Positions 47,401-59,400 of a stretch of DNA of 64,000 bases are shown here, in pieces. The first letter of the stretch is position 1. Every line of letters begins with the position of its first letter. The DNA is taken from positions 744,001 through 808,000 of the forward strand of contig JAVLUZ010000165.1 of NCBI GenBank assembly GCA_036768485.1, written 5' to 3'. Under the pieces are notes generated by a model. The model saw only the letters and a program-made list of their open reading frames with translations, was not told the origin of the DNA and did no database searches. The DNA is from Mermis nigrescens. Lineage: Eukaryota; Nematoda; Enoplea; Mermithida; Mermithidae. The translations under genes and the position numbers were made by a program.

Positions 47401-50400
47401 TACACAAAAAAATTTGCATGTACAAAATGTACAAAGACTTTTGGGCACCATCTTCGTACATGTACATAAGGGACCTTGTACAAAAAAACATGATCGGAAG
47501 CCATATCGTTGGACGAGATTAGTAAAACTTAATTGGTTGGATAAGGAGACCTTTTGGATTATATCGAAATTGCAAAAGACCGAAATCGCCTTAAAACGAT
47601 GATTTCCTTTTTCAAGAACCGAGAAATAAGCCGATGAAAACATAAAAAAATTTCCAAAAAAATATCGACTAAAATCCGAATAAATTGAACAAAATTTATT
47701 CAGAAAATGAGGATAAGTTGACACTTTTGGGCAATCAAATGGTAAAGACGCTCAAATTATCATATTTTTTACGTTGTTTTTGAAAATCCTTAATTTTGAG
47801 AAGATGGTTAAATAGTTTCTGGGTCACTGAATTCCCCCCAGATCATGCGTGGTTGCTAGGTTACGGTAGAAGCACTCAGTTCAAATTCAACTCATACTTT
47901 CACAATAATCTCGCCGCGAGCCTTCGTTAAATATCCACCAATGATCTTAGTTAAATATCGATTGGTTTCTTCGCTTATTTGAATACACGAAGCTGAAAGC
48001 TTGGATAAATTAAATAAGCAGAATGAGAATAAATTAATTACAATAATTGTTACGTTTTCCGCTGGTTTCAATTCGGCTGGCGGTGTTAACAGTATCGCCA
48101 AATAAACAATATCTTGGCATAGAAATACCAACTACTCCAGTCACGACGGGACCTGGAAGTTGATACATTTAGGAAGCATTATTGCGCACAGCTGTGGCGT
48201 TTGGGCAGATACCATACAAGCACAGTATGGAAATTTTGAGGGAGAGGTCAGCGCCGGAAATTTTTCAAAAAGTGCCTTTTCCGGCCAAAACGAAGGGTAT
48301 ACATCAAAAACACAATTTTTTTACGTCTCGGACAATGCTCGTTCTTCTAAATATAAAAACGTTATTCTGAAAAAGGAGGAACAAAAATTTTGCAATGTTG
48401 AGCAAAATTGAGCTAAAAAGGCCTAAAAACCACATTTTGTACGAATTTTCTCGGAAATATCAACAATTCTTGAGGAATCCAGCAATTTTGCGGGGGGTTG
48501 GGAGCCATTTTAGAAGGCTTATCCCCCATCCAACAACACGTACGGGTAACTGGTCCCTACAAAATTTTTGAAGTGTAAGTATTTTTTACAGGGGTCCCCC
48601 AAAAATGAAATGTAAAATTTTTGAAACGCATTCGGAAGCTGATAATCCTTAAATTTTCAAGCGCTTGGGCGCCGCATTCATTGTTTTCGATAACAGTTTA
48701 AGTAAATATGATGTTAAAATCTTCTGACACTCTATGCAGATTTATTTATTTTTCGTATAACTTTTCTTTGCAATGCAACACAATTAAGAAAAAATAAGTT
48801 AAACAGTTTTTTAGCTAGGTCGAGCGGCCATTTCAGGCATACAATATGTAGAGCTCGCAAACGCCTTTATTTTTTGTCTATCTACAAGAAGTTGTTGAAA
48901 TATCCGACTTAAAAATTTAAAGTCCCACAAGTTCAGAAGGTCAGCGTTTACGTGTCTGATAGTGCATTCGAATTGCATCCTGAGTCTGAAATTAACTTCC
49001 AACGGCGAACTACCAACAAATCGTCAAAAATATATTTCTTATGTTTAATGTATTTTTCAAATTCTTCGAAAAGATGATGCATCTTTAAGTGCTATAAACG
49101 TGGTATATAGTTTGAAGAATTGTACTTTTGGGCGAAATGGAAAAATGAAAATTAAAAGAATGAAAGAAAATGAGGAAAAGTGATAATTTTGAATTCGTGA
49201 TAAAAATTGATGCAAAATTTGATAAAAAAACATGCAACGAAATCGTGATTTTGAATCAAAGACAGTCGCCAAGGTCGCTTAGATAAGCTCATTTATTTCT
49301 GCCAATTCGGACACACAGAACAAGGGTCAATGGCATACATAGGCGTGACGAGTCTGGTGAGAGCCTGGAACCCCAGAATTATAATGACTTACAGAATTCG
49401 ACAATTTCCCAGCAATAAATTTTTTGTTTTTTTTGCGAGTCTTCCAGGCCAATGGATGATAGAAATCGACATAAACGTCGAAAATGGCGTTTTCGCGCCT
49501 TATTTTTTGGCATTCAGAATTTTACCTTGTCCATGTATCGTCGGTAATCGTTTTCGTGGTAAGCTGTAGCTTAGCCTAAGATTTTTTGACTAAATACATC
49601 CAAGAAATGCATATTTTATAAATTTAGGTAAGAAACTAGATTTTTAATCATATCCAGTAATTCACATATAATTGTAGTAGCTCATGGTAAAACATTATTG
49701 CGAATGTTGCAAGGAAGAGTTATATTTACGAGTATTCAAAGTTTGCTAGCCCTTTTCATTTTGAGTTTAAATTAAAGTAATTTAATGTGTCTAATCAAGT
49801 TATTGGACTTTAATAGTTTAATCTAGGGGAATTCAAGAACGCTTTAATCTGAGCAGAGCTGACTAAAAAATGTTATTGCTAGGGAATTAAAATTCAAAAG
49901 TGTGCCTTTATTTCGTTTAAAAAATGGAAAAGGAAGTTTGAAATTCTGCAAAATGTTTTCTTAGCAATAGTATGAGACTTAGCTTATCTAAGCCTCAAAT
50001 CTCAAGAGAGACTTGGAGAGGCGAATGTGACTTTGTGTGAGGTTGTTACCACACGTGGGCGTAGGAGAAGGATGTAGTTGAACCCCCTCGCTCCGAGAAT
50101 TCAACAGACTCTCTCTCCGTCAAATCCATAGACCCTAAAATTGAATCTTTGGCTTTTTTGTGATTATTTGAACTTTTTCAATCGAACCCTTCCCTCTCCC
50201 CGAATTTGATAGCTGCCCATGCAAGGTTGTGAACAAATGTAGGTCTCATGGCATGGCTGTCGGCGGTATAGACTTCCTCAGAAAGACAGAAGACGAAATT
50301 TTCTGTAATAAAAATACAAATCAAGACCAAAAACAGATTAGAATCTGAACCTCCTGCAAAACTTTTCGAAATGGACTGGAAAAGTTAAGACGTGCTTCTG

Positions 50401-53400
50401 TAGTATACCCATTTTTAAGCACATTTTAGCTACAAAAAGACTGATATTTGACCATCAGACCCAGCCGACTCAGACCGGCCATTGCTGTGCATCTACGGTC
50501 TGGAGTTTCTATCAGGCCGGATAATTGGAGTCTACTAGAAATTCTCTAAGCTAAAATACTTCCGGCCCGGGACGGTCAAAAAATATAGGGATTAGGGATG
50601 TTCCGGTTCCAGGTTTTTCAAAAAAACGGTTCCGGTTCCGGTTCTGGTTCTTGGAAAACAAGAATTTCGGTTCCGGTTCCGGTTCCGGTTCTTGCATAAG
50701 TTGGAACCGTCGGTTCCGGTTCCGGTTCTTCAACTAGAGAACCGTCGGTTCCGGTTCCGGTTCTCGGTTCCTGTGTTAAAGTATGTACGCTCTTGATAGC
50801 CTGACTTCACCGGAACATATGACGATGTAATCGAAAGATAAATTATTCAGGAAGTCGCTTCAATCTGGCAACTGCACGTTCAAATAAGTTTTACGTCTAG
50901 TTGACAATTTACTTATAAATCACTGAATATTATCTATGTGTTTCTTAATTAGAGGCTTATACGAAATCGAAATGCTTAATTCATGACGGAGATCTGCTGC
51001 AATGGTGGAAAGAGAAGTCGAAGAATTTGCCGATTCTCGCGTTTATAGCTAAGCAACTTTTCCAAAACAGTCAGAAATAGGTCCAAAAATTTGCCCTTAA
51101 CGCGCGAAACAGCGTTTTCTTCGGCGTTTTACAATGTATACTTTTACATTAAATCACTTTTGACGCAATATTCTTTCTTAAAATTTTAAAATTTTCGATA
51201 ATTTTGTGCTAAAAACCACTAAAATTCTTTGACTTTATCAAAATTCTGGCGTGAAGCAGTTTTTTTTGTACAAGGTCCGTTTGACATGTTCAAAGATGAT
51301 CCCCAAAAGTCTTTGTACATTGTGTACACACAAATTCTTGGGTACTATAATATGGTACAGTAGCGATTTTAGTGTGGTAAAAACAGAGTTGTTCGACCTT
51401 TGGTAGTGTATTTCAGCTAATTATGGGTCTCTAAGGGCAAAAATCACTAAGAATCGTCTTAAAACGGCGCGAAGCGCCTAAGAATTTAACATTTTTCCTT
51501 TTGATATGCAGTTTCTGCCAAAATAAGGATAAATTGAGCACACAATCAATCATTTCGACGCGAAGCGCCATAAATTTCTGCGAATTTAGACCTTTTTTGT
51601 AATTTTTGTCGCTCCAAAAATCTTCGTACATGTACAAGGACGGTCCCGAAAAGTCTTTGTACATCGGGAAAAATCTTTGCCGAATACGAAAAAATCGTTG
51701 TTGTTGTTGTTGTAGCAGCGTTCAATCATTGATCAGTCGAATCCAGCCCCAGGAAGCATGCTACTTCCACTGGATGTTTCCATAGGTCGATTGCACGAAG
51801 ATTGGTCGGTTTTGTAGGGCAGTGGAAAAGATGGTGGACGTCATGTGGCCCATTTCCACAGTCCGGGCATACATTGTCAATGGTTAGGTCGAGGCGTGTC
51901 AGATAGGTGTTTAGCATCCGACACCATCCTGAGCGAAGTTGAGCTAACACGGTCCTTGTGGCACGTGGAAGCCGAAGTTCGGCCGATGCTACAGGAGGTG
52001 GGTAGCCGCCCAGCACCAGGTTTGGTCTGTAGCCTGCGATTCCGTCTGCAACTGCCTTGCTGTGTATATCTTTGAGGGCTCCTTTGTGGTTTGCGATGTC
52101 AGTGTTGAGTGGCTCAGTGTATGGGTCTATGTCAAATTTGGTAGTGTGAAATATCTTTGCGGATATTTCTTGGTGTACGGGCTTGTGTGATCAGGTTGTG
52201 GTTCGGGTGGTTGGTCAAATTGCACGACAGTAAATACTCTCTTGACAACATTTCGTTGTGTTGCTTAATGGGCAGCAATTTAGTTTCAGTTTGCAGATGA
52301 TCTGCATAGGTAATCAGATGGCAGCCAGTGATAGTTCTCATAGCTGCATTTTGTGTTGTTTGTAGGGTAGTCCAGTGAGTTGGACGGAGTTGAGGTGTCC
52401 AGATTGAGGCGGCATACTTAGCGACCGAACGACAAACAGCTTTGTACGTTGTCAGTAGTGCTTCTTTGTCTTTGCCCCATGTACTACCCGCTAGTGACTT
52501 CAGTACATTATTGCGTGTACGGAGGCGGTTGCAAATGTAGTTTGCATGTGTTGAGAAAGTGAGCATGTTGTCAAACACAACACCGAACAGTTTGGGATTC
52601 TTCACTGTTGGAATGCGATGTCCTGCAACTTGCACATCAAGTTCATTTTTGATTTCTGTCGACCATGTGGTGAAAAGTGTAGCCGTTGACTTTTCGGTCG
52701 AGAGACTCATGTTTCGACTAGTGAAAAACTCGTGTAGGACTTTAAGGTAGTCGTTGATTTTGATGCAGAGTTCAGCAACATTGGGACCAGTTGCAAGAAC
52801 TGTGCAATCATCGGCATATGTTACAATGTTGATGCCGTTTGGTGGCGGTGGGATTTTCGATAGGTAGTGATTGAACAGTGTTGGTGACAGCACACTACCT
52901 TGTGGGACGCATTTTTTGACTTTTCGGGAGTTCGACTTTTCGTTTCTTAATTCAACGAATGACTGTCGGCCATGTAGGTAGTTGCATAGCCAGCGTTTTA
53001 TCGTGTTGGGTAGTGTAGAGACGAGAATGTCTTGCAGTAGAGTTGCATGGCTAACCGTGTCAAAGGCCTTTGACAGGTCAAGAGCAACAGCAATAGTACG
53101 ATGGGCTGGTTTTCGTTGATTAAGGCCGTTTTTTTATTTGGTTTGTGATGGCATGAAGTGCTCTTGTGGTGCTGTGCAGTTTCTGAAAGCCATGTTGGTG
53201 TGGCATTGTCGGCAGATGCTCATTGAGCAATTGGAGAATGAGCGATTCAGATGTTTGGCTACCGGCGAGAGCAAGGAAATAGGACGGTATGATTTGTCCC
53301 GACTTGTTGGTTTTCCTGCTTTAGGTAGCGGGATGATACGCCCAATTTTCCAAATGCTGGGAATGAGCAATGACGATAGGGAAATGTTAAAAAGGTCGGT

Positions 53401-56400
53401 TAGGTATTTCAAACCGTTTGCACCAATGTGTTTGAGCACAATATTGGAAATGCCATCAGGGCCTTTGGCTTTTGAACTTTTAGATGATTTTATCACTGCA
53501 GCTACTTCATCGGTTGTGAACTCGATGTTTCCATTGTTGTTAAGAGCATGAAAAGCTCGAATTGTAGCGCGCCATGTTGGGAAAAATAAAGAAAAAATTT
53601 AAGAAAAACTAAAAAAACTAATAAAAAAATAGAAAAAAATCACCCAAAAAGCGTGGCGCGAAGCGCCGGAAAATTTGTGAGATTAAGACGGATAAACGTT
53701 TAGAAGCATGATTTACAGCTTGATTTACTGTATTTATAGCATTTGATGCGAAACATCGAAATTTTTAATTGAAAATAGAAGAAAACTATGCGAGAATTGC
53801 TCTTTCTGCTGCTAAAATTGGTTTGAAACCCACATGAACAGAAAATGGCTTCCAGGTGGCGAAGAAAGTAAATAAATGTCATTAATAGGTATCATCCGGC
53901 GCGTAGCGCCGAAAAAATTTGAGAAATTATGGTCACTGAGGGCAAAAAATAATTGCAAATTGTATATCCATTCTCTATCTCGCCAAATATTTTTGGCGAA
54001 TGAGGGCGGCCCCCCCGCCCTCTTAGATTCGCCCCTGCTTGCAGCGCCAGCTACAAGCGTTCCATCGGAACAGCTGTTCAGTTGCGCTGGAATCATTTAC
54101 GACCCTCTCAGAAACAGGCTGGATGGCGAAAAAGCAGAACGACTATTATTTTTAAAATATAATTTACCCGGAACAATAATAAGTTTTAGTCTGTAAACTT
54201 TTGGCTAATAAAAGGTTGAATTGCTGCTTCATGTCTTCACTAAATTTTATGAAGTTCGATTTTCAACCCTAATTTTAAAAAACCGAGAACCGACTCCAAA
54301 AAAGATCGGTTCCGTTTCCGGTTCCGGTTCTTAGAAAATCAAAAAATCGGTTCCGGTTCCGCTTCTTAGAATATAAAAAAATCAGTTCTCGGTTCCGGTT
54401 CCGGTTCCGGTTCCAAAAAATGGTCGGTTCCAGCCGGTTCCAGTTGACCGGCACATCCCTAATAGGGATTAATCAAATTTTAAGCTTTTTTGGTCCAAAA
54501 TAAGTCAAAAGCTGGTATAATTTCTAAAATAGCATTAAAACTGTGTCAAGCTACTATGTTCAATTTCAAGCACTTTTGGAGAAAATTTTTCATATTCATC
54601 CGTTTTTATTAGCCTTTGTTTTGCCGCATTTTTCTCAGAAATAAAGTATTTTATTTGATTTAAATTTTTCTCATTTTTCCATTCTGGAGGTCTAGACCAT
54701 AGGTAGGCAGCACCAAAATTCTCGAGGGGGTGTGCAAGATATTTTTAAGGTCAAAAAATTGTCTTAAAAATGGTGGTATGGAGCAAAAAATATTATTTTT
54801 CAACTTTTCTCATCGAGCACTATCCATTGGCATCAAACAATCGCGAACAAAAACAGAAAAATTTCGAAAATGGAAATCTAGGGGGTGGAGTATTTCGGTT
54901 TCTGGGGGTGGGTATTTGGCCTTCTGGGGGTGCATACCCTCCCAAACCCCCACGCCCATGCGTGGTCCAGACCCCTCAACCTCCGTGTGCAAGTTTGGTG
55001 CCCTAAATTCTGCGTGCCTATCATAACTGCAAGAAAATCACTCATACCAGTATTCATTCCAATGCGCAATTCGAATTTTTCCCGAGGCAAAGCCGACGAA
55101 TAAAAATTTCGGATGGATAATTGGAAATGCAAAGCCAAATTAGCTACCTCGCTAGCGTGTCGATCCTCGTTTCGATGCGGAAGTCCGCTGACGATCAAAT
55201 ACTGATCGTTAACTGTTTCCACCTGATCAAATCAATAAAAACCTACTTCATAATTCGCTGGCAAAATTTCGAAATGTCAGCAATCTGTCACAAACACGTG
55301 TCAAGGTCAAAATTCTAGGGCTGAAGAAACATTCAGGGGATAAAAAAGCCAAAACGTATTGATATGGGCAAAAAAGATCATATTTCGTCGTTTCTCATCA
55401 GGCCTTACACTTTGACATCCAAAAATTGTGGAAAAAATGAAAAATTATTTTATAAAATAGAATAAAAGAAGTCTTATGCGTAACCGATCGTTTTAAAGGA
55501 ATAGTGGTCGCAAGAAAGCGAGACTAGAATTGAACAAAAATAAGATTCTATCGTATCACTTCATTTTTCGACTTGACTGATATACAGGATGGGCCAAAAA
55601 AGGATACACCAAATGTTACCGGCCATAACTTCGACAAAATCGAATATAAAATTTTAAGATCAATGTCAATAGATAGATAAAATGTCCTTGTTTGAATCGT
55701 GTAAAAAATTCTGGCCATCAATCAGCGGGTCGGGTTATACGGCCATTTCTTAACACTCTACTTCGATTTTTTTAAACCCTGAAAGCTTTTTCGGTTATGT
55801 CATTGATTTGCTTACTCTTTTGACGTCATTTAGCAGTTTTTGTCCATAATTGGACGGAGTACCCATTCCTGGATTCAGCCAATGCACAAATAATTTTTTC
55901 GTGTGGAGATAAAAAGGGTAAATAAAACTCAGTAATAATAAGAGCCCGAATTTTTGAGTGAATTCGCGCAAATTTTTTTAAAGATGAATTTTAAATCTGC
56001 TCAGTGAGAAACCTCTAAAAACGAAGTTTCAGCGCACTGAGAAAATTTTTATTTCCGCATAATTCCAAGTAATTATACGTAATCTGAGTAAATAGGAAAA
56101 TTTACACGCAATTTGACATTTTTCAGTATTGATGAACATGTTAAACGATATTTACTACTTGACATGTCAAAAACACTGATGTCTTACCTTAGTCTAATTA
56201 TACGACAATGTTGAAAAGTAATTCATATTTATCGATTGTTCTCTGATTAAATATGAAATCTGCGATTTGGTCTTAAAAATTGATTATAGTCAATAAACAC
56301 AACCGATTATTCAGCAGTTAGTATCATGTTGATGGTGTTGTCTGGCTTTCATGGTTAAAAATTCGCATCGAGAGCTCATCAAAAAACCCTGATTTAGGAA

Positions 56401-59400
56401 CGATTTACGATAGACAAAAATCCAAAATTTTGACTAAAGACATTATAAGAACCTTAGGTTTCGGTTAGCGATCTTTCCAACAATACAAGTGTATTTTTAG
56501 CGATAGACGTCATGGTTTTGCGTTTGAAAACATTGAGATGGTAAATCCTAAGTGTTTTAATGCGTTTTTGAATGAATTAAATGAGGTCTGTCACGCTAGT
56601 ATGCACGAATATCGACAACATTTTCACTTAATCTTCCACGTAAAATGCTTTATTTGTCCACATTTTTTCATTTTTTCATCCGCATTCTTTCACTTATAAA
56701 TTCGGGCTCTAGTAATAATACAATGCAGAAACCATGGGGTTTGAACAGTATCACAGAATAAGGTGTAAACAAATCGCCATAGCGCATGAACGACAGTGGA
56801 ATGACCAAAGTTTCTGCTCCGTTAAAACGAGCATATTTTTATCTGTCGAATGCATCCAGAGTCTGTTCCATTCCACACGGCCCATTTTCGTTTTTCGGCT
56901 TATTTGGCAAATTATTTAAGGGTTGGGTTGTTGCAGTAGTTTATTAGATGCGTTAAGTTTTAAGCAAAGCAGATTAAACATCTATAAGAAGAGTTTTAAA
57001 CAACCAGCCGTTATGAGATAATGATTGAAAAAGCCATCTATGCTGTGAAAAAGTAATACAGGAGTAGGACTTTTGCGAAAATGGGCCGTTTGGAATGAAA
57101 CAGACTATAGCCTTAAAATTTTATGTTATGATTAGCCCAAATTATGATATGATACAAACATACATGTAAGAGGGGGTGGGGTTCCCCTCACCCCACGTCC
57201 GCAGGCACGTAGCTGTGTGGAAAATGGGGGAGGGGTGGTTCCAGACCCCCCAAAATTCAGAAAAAACGGAAAAATAGGTTTTTCACACGTTATTTTGTGC
57301 TGTTTCTGGCTTAGACCCCCCAAATTGGTGTTAGTCTCCCCAAAATAGGAGGGCCAGCTACGTGCCTGGTTGGCCGCCCCCCTTCTGCCTAAAGCCCGGA
57401 AAATTTTAAAACCCCAATTGTTTAGAAATTGAATGTTTGGCCGTTTTTAGGTATTTTTTGGCCATTTTTAGCCAAAAACTGAGGTCATTAAGCCCCTACC
57501 CATTTAAATGGCCGTGGATCCCCACCCGAAATTCGAGCCGCTACATGTATGGATACAATATTGGAAAGATAAATCGATTTCAAACAAATTTTTTATTACT
57601 TTTTTCTCTCAAAACTCAGCTTCTCCATTCGAAACTTGAGATTGTTCGTTTCATCCAGGACATTTTTAAAACACGCATAATGCCAGTCTGCTTAGTCACC
57701 AAACACAAGACGACGGATTGTGAAGAAAGAATATGTGGAAGGCAAAACAAGAGTACCAAAATATAAAGACAAAAAATAAACAATAATAACGCAAAATAGC
57801 AAGAAATATAAAATAAAACTGCTATAAAAACTTACAGTTAAGCAAGTTTTCGATTGTTGATTTTTAATTTTTGCTGAGTTTTTAATTTTTTCCGGGATGG
57901 GTTTTCATACCTTATAAACGTCGTATTGCTCCACTATGTTGTCCAACAAATTGTACAAATCGTTCAGGAGTTGCACAATTTGCATGGGGGTCGAACGCAT
58001 GGTCACAGTGTTGAACGATGGTATATCCGAAAACAATACCGTTACGCTGTTGAACGTCTCCGGGTCAACCGCTTGACCTCTTTTCATTTTATCAATAACC
58101 AGTCTGCAACATTTCGAGGTAAATTGAAATTCTAAGAAAGGGTTAGATTGGGTCCAAAAATATTAATCCTACTTCTACGGGGTAATAGATCGATGATTTG
58201 ACACTTTTTTGGCAATTTACTGTACTCGTATGTTTGGAAATTCTTATGTGGCAAGCTTCTCGGTACCTCATTTTCTACTGGAACACGTGTTTTATCATGC
58301 TAAAGGGAAGATAGGTTCTTGAAGTTTGTTCTACAAAACGACTTTTTGATTTTATAACATAAAAAGAAAAGTTTGTAAACGCTCGAATGCATTTTCCTTA
58401 GCCGATTTTCAGTTTCCGGAAAAGTTGATAATATTTTTAAAGTCATTATGTTCTCAGCTATTAGAAACATTTATTCTTACGAACTTTTGTTATCTCCCTA
58501 ATGACCATAAGTGGGCAGCACCGAAATTCTGGATAGGGTGCAAGACTTTTTAAAAATCAAAAAATTGTCTCAAAAATATGGTCGGTGAAAAACACAATTT
58601 TTCAACGTTTCTTATCCAGCACTATCCATTAGCATCGAGAAAATCGCGAAAAAACAAACAAAATTTTCAAAAATTGAATTCTGGGGTAATATTTTGGTTT
58701 TGGGGGGGGTATTCGGCCAGGCCTTCTGGGAGTGTATACCCTCCCAACCCTCCCTTCCGATGCCCACGTGTGCTGGTGATTAGATTGAACGATCTCGTTG
58801 CTAACAATTCTAGCTTGCGTGACATCCCAGTAGCAGGAGGGTTAAAGGTCAAAAAAGGTCGAAATATCGATGGTAGGGGTAAATAAACACTACATTTCAG
58901 CGTTTCTCATCAAGCTTTGTCCGTCGGAATAAAAACTGCAAAAAACTAGAACAAATGATAACTCGATCCTGGAGGTCTGCGAGGGAGCTTTTGGATTTTC
59001 TGGAGTTTCAACCTTCCTGGCTAATGTAAGCCTAGAGGTAAAAGGCTTGAGCTTTTAAACTTCAGGAGTAGATAACAAGAAGATTTTCTAACGGAATAAT
59101 CGATCAGGAAATATCGCTTAATTTATGCGAGAGTTGATTTAGAACTTGAACGAATTCTCAGGGCCATTCCAGCTCATTAAAGTTCACCGATTGACTCTCC
59201 CTGGCCCTATCACGCTTTGCACAAACATAACGGTCTGCAATGTATCAATTTTTTTAGGTTTATGTTTCTGAAACCCTGACACGCTTCTAAGACGGAATCA
59301 AATTCCTGAATTTCACTTTATGGAAAAATTATCGATTTATTAATTTTTATTTAAAGAACAAATTTTGGTATAAAAACATCGAAAAAATGGGCTAATCAAT

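Larger units (their letters stand above)
51060..54038. mobile_element. hAT-type MITE nested in the hAT element, itself split
   Basis: 51060-51250 and 53585-54038 match the left and right parts of the MITE at 62493-63102. Shared text includes GTCATTAATAGGTATCATCC, the GGCGC-palindrome and GCCCTCTTAGATTCGCCCCTG at the right end. The left terminus is truncated. A GTACAAAG-type MITE and a retrotransposon sit in between. Confidence 0.8.
50593..54461 (+). mobile_element. hAT DNA transposon with 8-bp TSD, decayed
   Basis: Ends are TAGGGATGTTCCGGTTCC and (inverted) TAGGGATGTGCCGGTCAA. Flanks are ATAGGGAT at 50585-50592 and 54462-54469, a perfect 8-bp target duplication. Both subterminal regions are full of GGTTCC repeats, the usual place for transposase binding. 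Only the last part of a hAT transposase remains, and it is split by nested insertions. The element lies in an intron of the guanylyl cyclase, opposite strand. Confidence 0.93.

Noticed and set aside
53138..53551. 137-codon plus-strand frame
   Set aside because: Shadow of the reverse transcriptase coded on the minus strand.
51060..53580. Idea that the insertions abolished the guanylyl cyclase
   Set aside because: All insertions lie in an intron; the exons on both sides are intact and in phase.
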